Assembly (NCBI GenBank): GCA_900767135.1
Contig: CAAFYU010000028.1
Span: forward strand, 1 to 5,653
Direction of reading: 5' to 3'
DNA length: 5,653 nt
Source: Candidatus Gastranaerophilales bacterium
Lineage (GTDB): Bacteria; Cyanobacteriota; Vampirovibrionia; Gastranaerophilales; Gastranaerophilaceae
The notes below the pieces were generated by a model, which worked only from the letters and a program-made list of their open reading frames with translations, was not told the origin of the DNA and ran no database searches. The stretch's first letter is position 1, and each line of letters begins with the position of its first letter. Of this stretch, positions 4,407 to 5,653 are shown piece by piece. The position numbers and the translations under genes are program-made.

Positions 4407-5441
4407 ATTTCATATTTAGTGTGTCATATGGAGAAATACCATAAACAAGACGTCGCTCCTATCGAAAAGGAAAACGAACGGGACGAAAATTACGAAGCGA
4501 CAAACCCGCAAATAGACAGCGAGCGAACAAGAAACAATTATCGCTTTACGCCATATTTCGGAAAGACTTACACGGAGTATATAAACGGCAGAATAAAAGA
4601 GTTAGGATTATCCCCGCGTAAGGACGCAGTTGTTATGAATTCGTTCGTGTTAGGTTCGGATAAAATTTTCTTCGACGGTTTAGCCAAGGTCGAACAATAT
4701 AATTTTTTCTCGGATTGCTACAAATTCTTTGCAGAACGTTACGGTGAAGAAAACATTATCGCGGCGGTGGTACATAACGACGAAAGCACCCCGCATATGC
4801 ACTTAAACCTAATGCCCGTAACAAAAGACGGCAGACTTTGCAGTAAGCAACTTTTCGATAAGCCGCAACTGCAACAGTTGCAGACAGATTTTTACGAAGC
4901 AGTCGGAAAACGTTGGGGCTTACAGCGCGGCAAAGAAGGCAGTCAGAAAAAACATCTTTCCACCGCCGAATTTAAAGCGAAAAAGATAATCGAGCAAGCG
5001 GAAGCCATACGGGAAGAAAATCAGGTTTACGCCGACGCTTTAACCGAGGCAAAAAGCGGGAATATTCCGAGAAAACGCGGTAAGTTACAAGAGCAAGTGA
5101 TCGCTTTAACGGCAGACAACAGTGACCTTTCAAAACGGCTTACAAAGGCTATGAACGAAACGCTCGAATACGTTCGAAAAGCAGAAACTTTGCAAAAGGA
5201 AAAGGATAAGAACGAAAAGTATGTCCACGCAGGAAAAACTTTGGCAAGAATCGCCTCTAACACCTATCGGGGAATAACTTACGGTATTGGTTCGGTCGGA
5301 TTGTTCTTTTCGGCGTTCGCAGATTTCTGCACGTCTTCCGTTCAAAGCCAAATACCGCTGTTGCAGAAAATTGAGCAAGAAATGCAGGAAGAAAAAGAAC
5401 GCTATGAGCGGTTAAACGAGAGAACCGGCGCGCATAAGTAA
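4407..5441 (+). CDS. mobV: MobV/Pre family relaxase (plasmid mobilization protein)
   Basis: The relaxase nicks oriT, stays bound to the strand and pilots it during conjugative mobilization. I place the start at the AUU codon 4407 (344 aa): AGGAGG (4392-4397) lies 9 nt upstream and family proteins begin at the 'SYLVCHMEKY' motif (residues 2-11). AUC 4404 is a close alternative. ATG 4371 would have no ribosome binding site and would place AGGAGG inside the gene; ATG 4428 would lose the motif. 'NPQIDSERTRNNY' (33-45) and 'RKDAVVMNSF' (71-80) match the family. The metal-binding motif 'HNDESTPHMHLNLMP' (123-137) is intact. At the position of the catalytic His22 of pMV158 MobM ('HNER') this protein has Glu22 ('ENER'). 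Charged, coiled-coil-prone sequence runs about 185-275, a hydrophobic stretch 289-311, then a charged tail. No coupling protein or secretion genes are visible, so transfer would need a helper element. Confidence 0.92.
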   Translation: MSYLVCHMEKYHKQDVAPIEKENERDENYEATNPQIDSERTRNNYRFTPYFGKTYTEYINGRIKELGLSPRKDAVVMNSFVLGSDKIFFDGLAKVEQYNFFSDCYKFFAERYGEENIIAAVVHNDESTPHMHLNLMPVTKDGRLCSKQLFDKPQLQQLQTDFYEAVGKRWGLQRGKEGSQKKHLSTAEFKAKKIIEQAEAIREENQVYADALTEAKSGNIPRKRGKLQEQVIALTADNSDLSKRLTKAMNETLEYVRKAETLQKEKDKNEKYVHAGKTLARIASNTYRGITYGIGSVGLFFSAFADFCTSSVQSQIPLLQKIEQEMQEEKERYERLNERTGAHK

Positions 5442-5481
5442 AATTTAAGGAGGCTTTTACTCTCCGTTCACATAAAAGAGC

Positions 5482-5510
5482 TTGACTCTGAGCGCAGAAA
5501 GCGGTAAAAT
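5482..5510 (+). promoter_or_regulatory. Promoter for the gene at 5557
   Basis: TTGACT (5482-5487) and TAAAAT (5505-5510) are each one mismatch from consensus, with a 17-nt spacer. The predicted start is near 5517, about 40 nt before ATG 5557. This gives the downstream gene its own promoter, separate from the relaxase. Confidence 0.7.
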
Positions 5511-5513
5511 ATA

Positions 5514-5535
5514 ATCGTCGTATTGATACGATGAT
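5514..5535. promoter_or_regulatory. Operator-like palindrome at the transcription start
   Basis: ATCGTCGTAT (5514-5523) and ATACGATGAT (5526-5535) form a 10-bp inverted repeat with one mismatch around TG, covering the predicted start site. The location fits a repressor operator, possibly for autoregulation by the downstream product. As RNA it would be a short 5'-end hairpin. Confidence 0.45.
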
Positions 5536-5556
5536 ATATTTACGGAGGAATTAGGA

Positions 5557-5653
5557 ATGAAACCGAGAAGCGAAAGAGATAAAAGATACGAAGAAAAACA
5601 TAAGAACGAGAGAAAAGCCAAAAACGTGGTATGGGGAACGAGTATACCAAGAG
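5557..5653 (+). CDS. N-terminus of a small basic protein (cut by window end)
   Basis: ATG 5557 follows GGAGGAATTAGGA (GGAGG 5544-5548, 8-nt spacer), with its own promoter upstream. The 32 visible codons are very rich in Lys, Arg and Glu ('SERDKRYEEKHKNERKAK') and then become 'NVVWGTSIPR' at the window edge. A charged N-terminus followed by a 'GTSIPR'-type strand is compatible with a small ribbon-helix-helix-like DNA-binding protein, but too little is present to say so. Position after the relaxase suggests an accessory or regulatory gene of the mobilizable element. Confidence 0.7.
   Translation, partial: MKPRSERDKRYEEKHKNERKAKNVVWGTSIPR

Noticed and set aside
5131..5143. CAAAACGGCTTAC inside the relaxase, identical to part of the 3762-3810 repeat
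   Set aside because: Only 13 nt are shared, within well-behaved coding sequence and without the rest of the repeat; chance is likely.
5027..5378. Minus-strand open frames opposite the relaxase C-terminus
   Set aside because: They are shadows of a well-supported relaxase gene.
5446..5475. AAGGAGG after the relaxase stop as the ribosome binding site of another gene
   Set aside because: No start codon at suitable spacing opens a meaningful frame; it may be an orphan left by a lost gene.
1..5653. CRISPR array, tRNA, rRNA or insertion-sequence transposase
   Set aside because: No regularly spaced repeats, cloverleaf-like segment or transposase-like reading frame was seen.

Overview
The window looks like accessory, mobilizable DNA from a low-to-moderate-GC Gram-positive bacterium (Firmicutes, probably Clostridia-like). 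The evidence is strong AGGAGG-type ribosome binding sites, consensus sigma-A-type promoters, rho-independent terminators and a MobV/Pre-family relaxase. All supported genes are on the + strand. Bases 401-3596 are visibly AT-rich. The relaxase module from about 4260 onward uses more G+C-containing codons, so the window is probably a composite of mobilization backbone and cargo.

Layout. (1) 1-400: a degraded reading frame, then an excellent extended -10 promoter (178-206) with a ~100-nt leader. The leader holds a possible five-codon ORF whose stop abuts a strong terminator (316-357), only about 45 nt before the next gene. This resembles a transcription attenuator. (2) 401-2273: a tightly coupled pair. 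The first gene encodes an exported protein with an acidic N-terminal half, a long Ala/Val-rich hydrophobic region and a distinct C-terminal domain, the architecture of a polymorphic-toxin-like protein. The second starts at GTG, with its Shine-Dalgarno overlapping the first gene's stop codon, and is a candidate immunity protein. (3) 2274-3596: an unrecognised 138-aa protein and a membrane-anchored trypsin-like (HtrA-type, PDZ-less) serine protease with an intact catalytic triad. Two related 30-nt palindromes occur here, one intergenic and one inside the protease's membrane-segment codons. All their differences preserve base pairing. (4) 3597-4262: two terminators, imperfect ~50-bp direct repeats, and a frameshifted remnant of a sigma-70 region-4-like helix-turn-helix protein. 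(5) 4263-5441: a nested inverted-repeat structure closely resembling the pMV158-type origin of transfer, followed by the MobV relaxase, which probably starts at a non-AUG codon. The relaxase keeps its metal-binding motif but has Glu where the pMV158 enzyme has its nucleophilic His. (6) 5442-5653: a promoter with an operator-like palindrome and the first 32 codons of a small basic protein.

How it may work together. The relaxase and oriT would allow mobilization by a helper conjugation system. The 401-3596 block looks like cargo, most plausibly an interbacterial-antagonism cassette (exported effector, candidate immunity protein, unknown protein and surface protease). The toxin, immunity and cassette roles are inferred from architecture and gene order. 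The relaxase, oriT and protease assignments rest on visible motifs.
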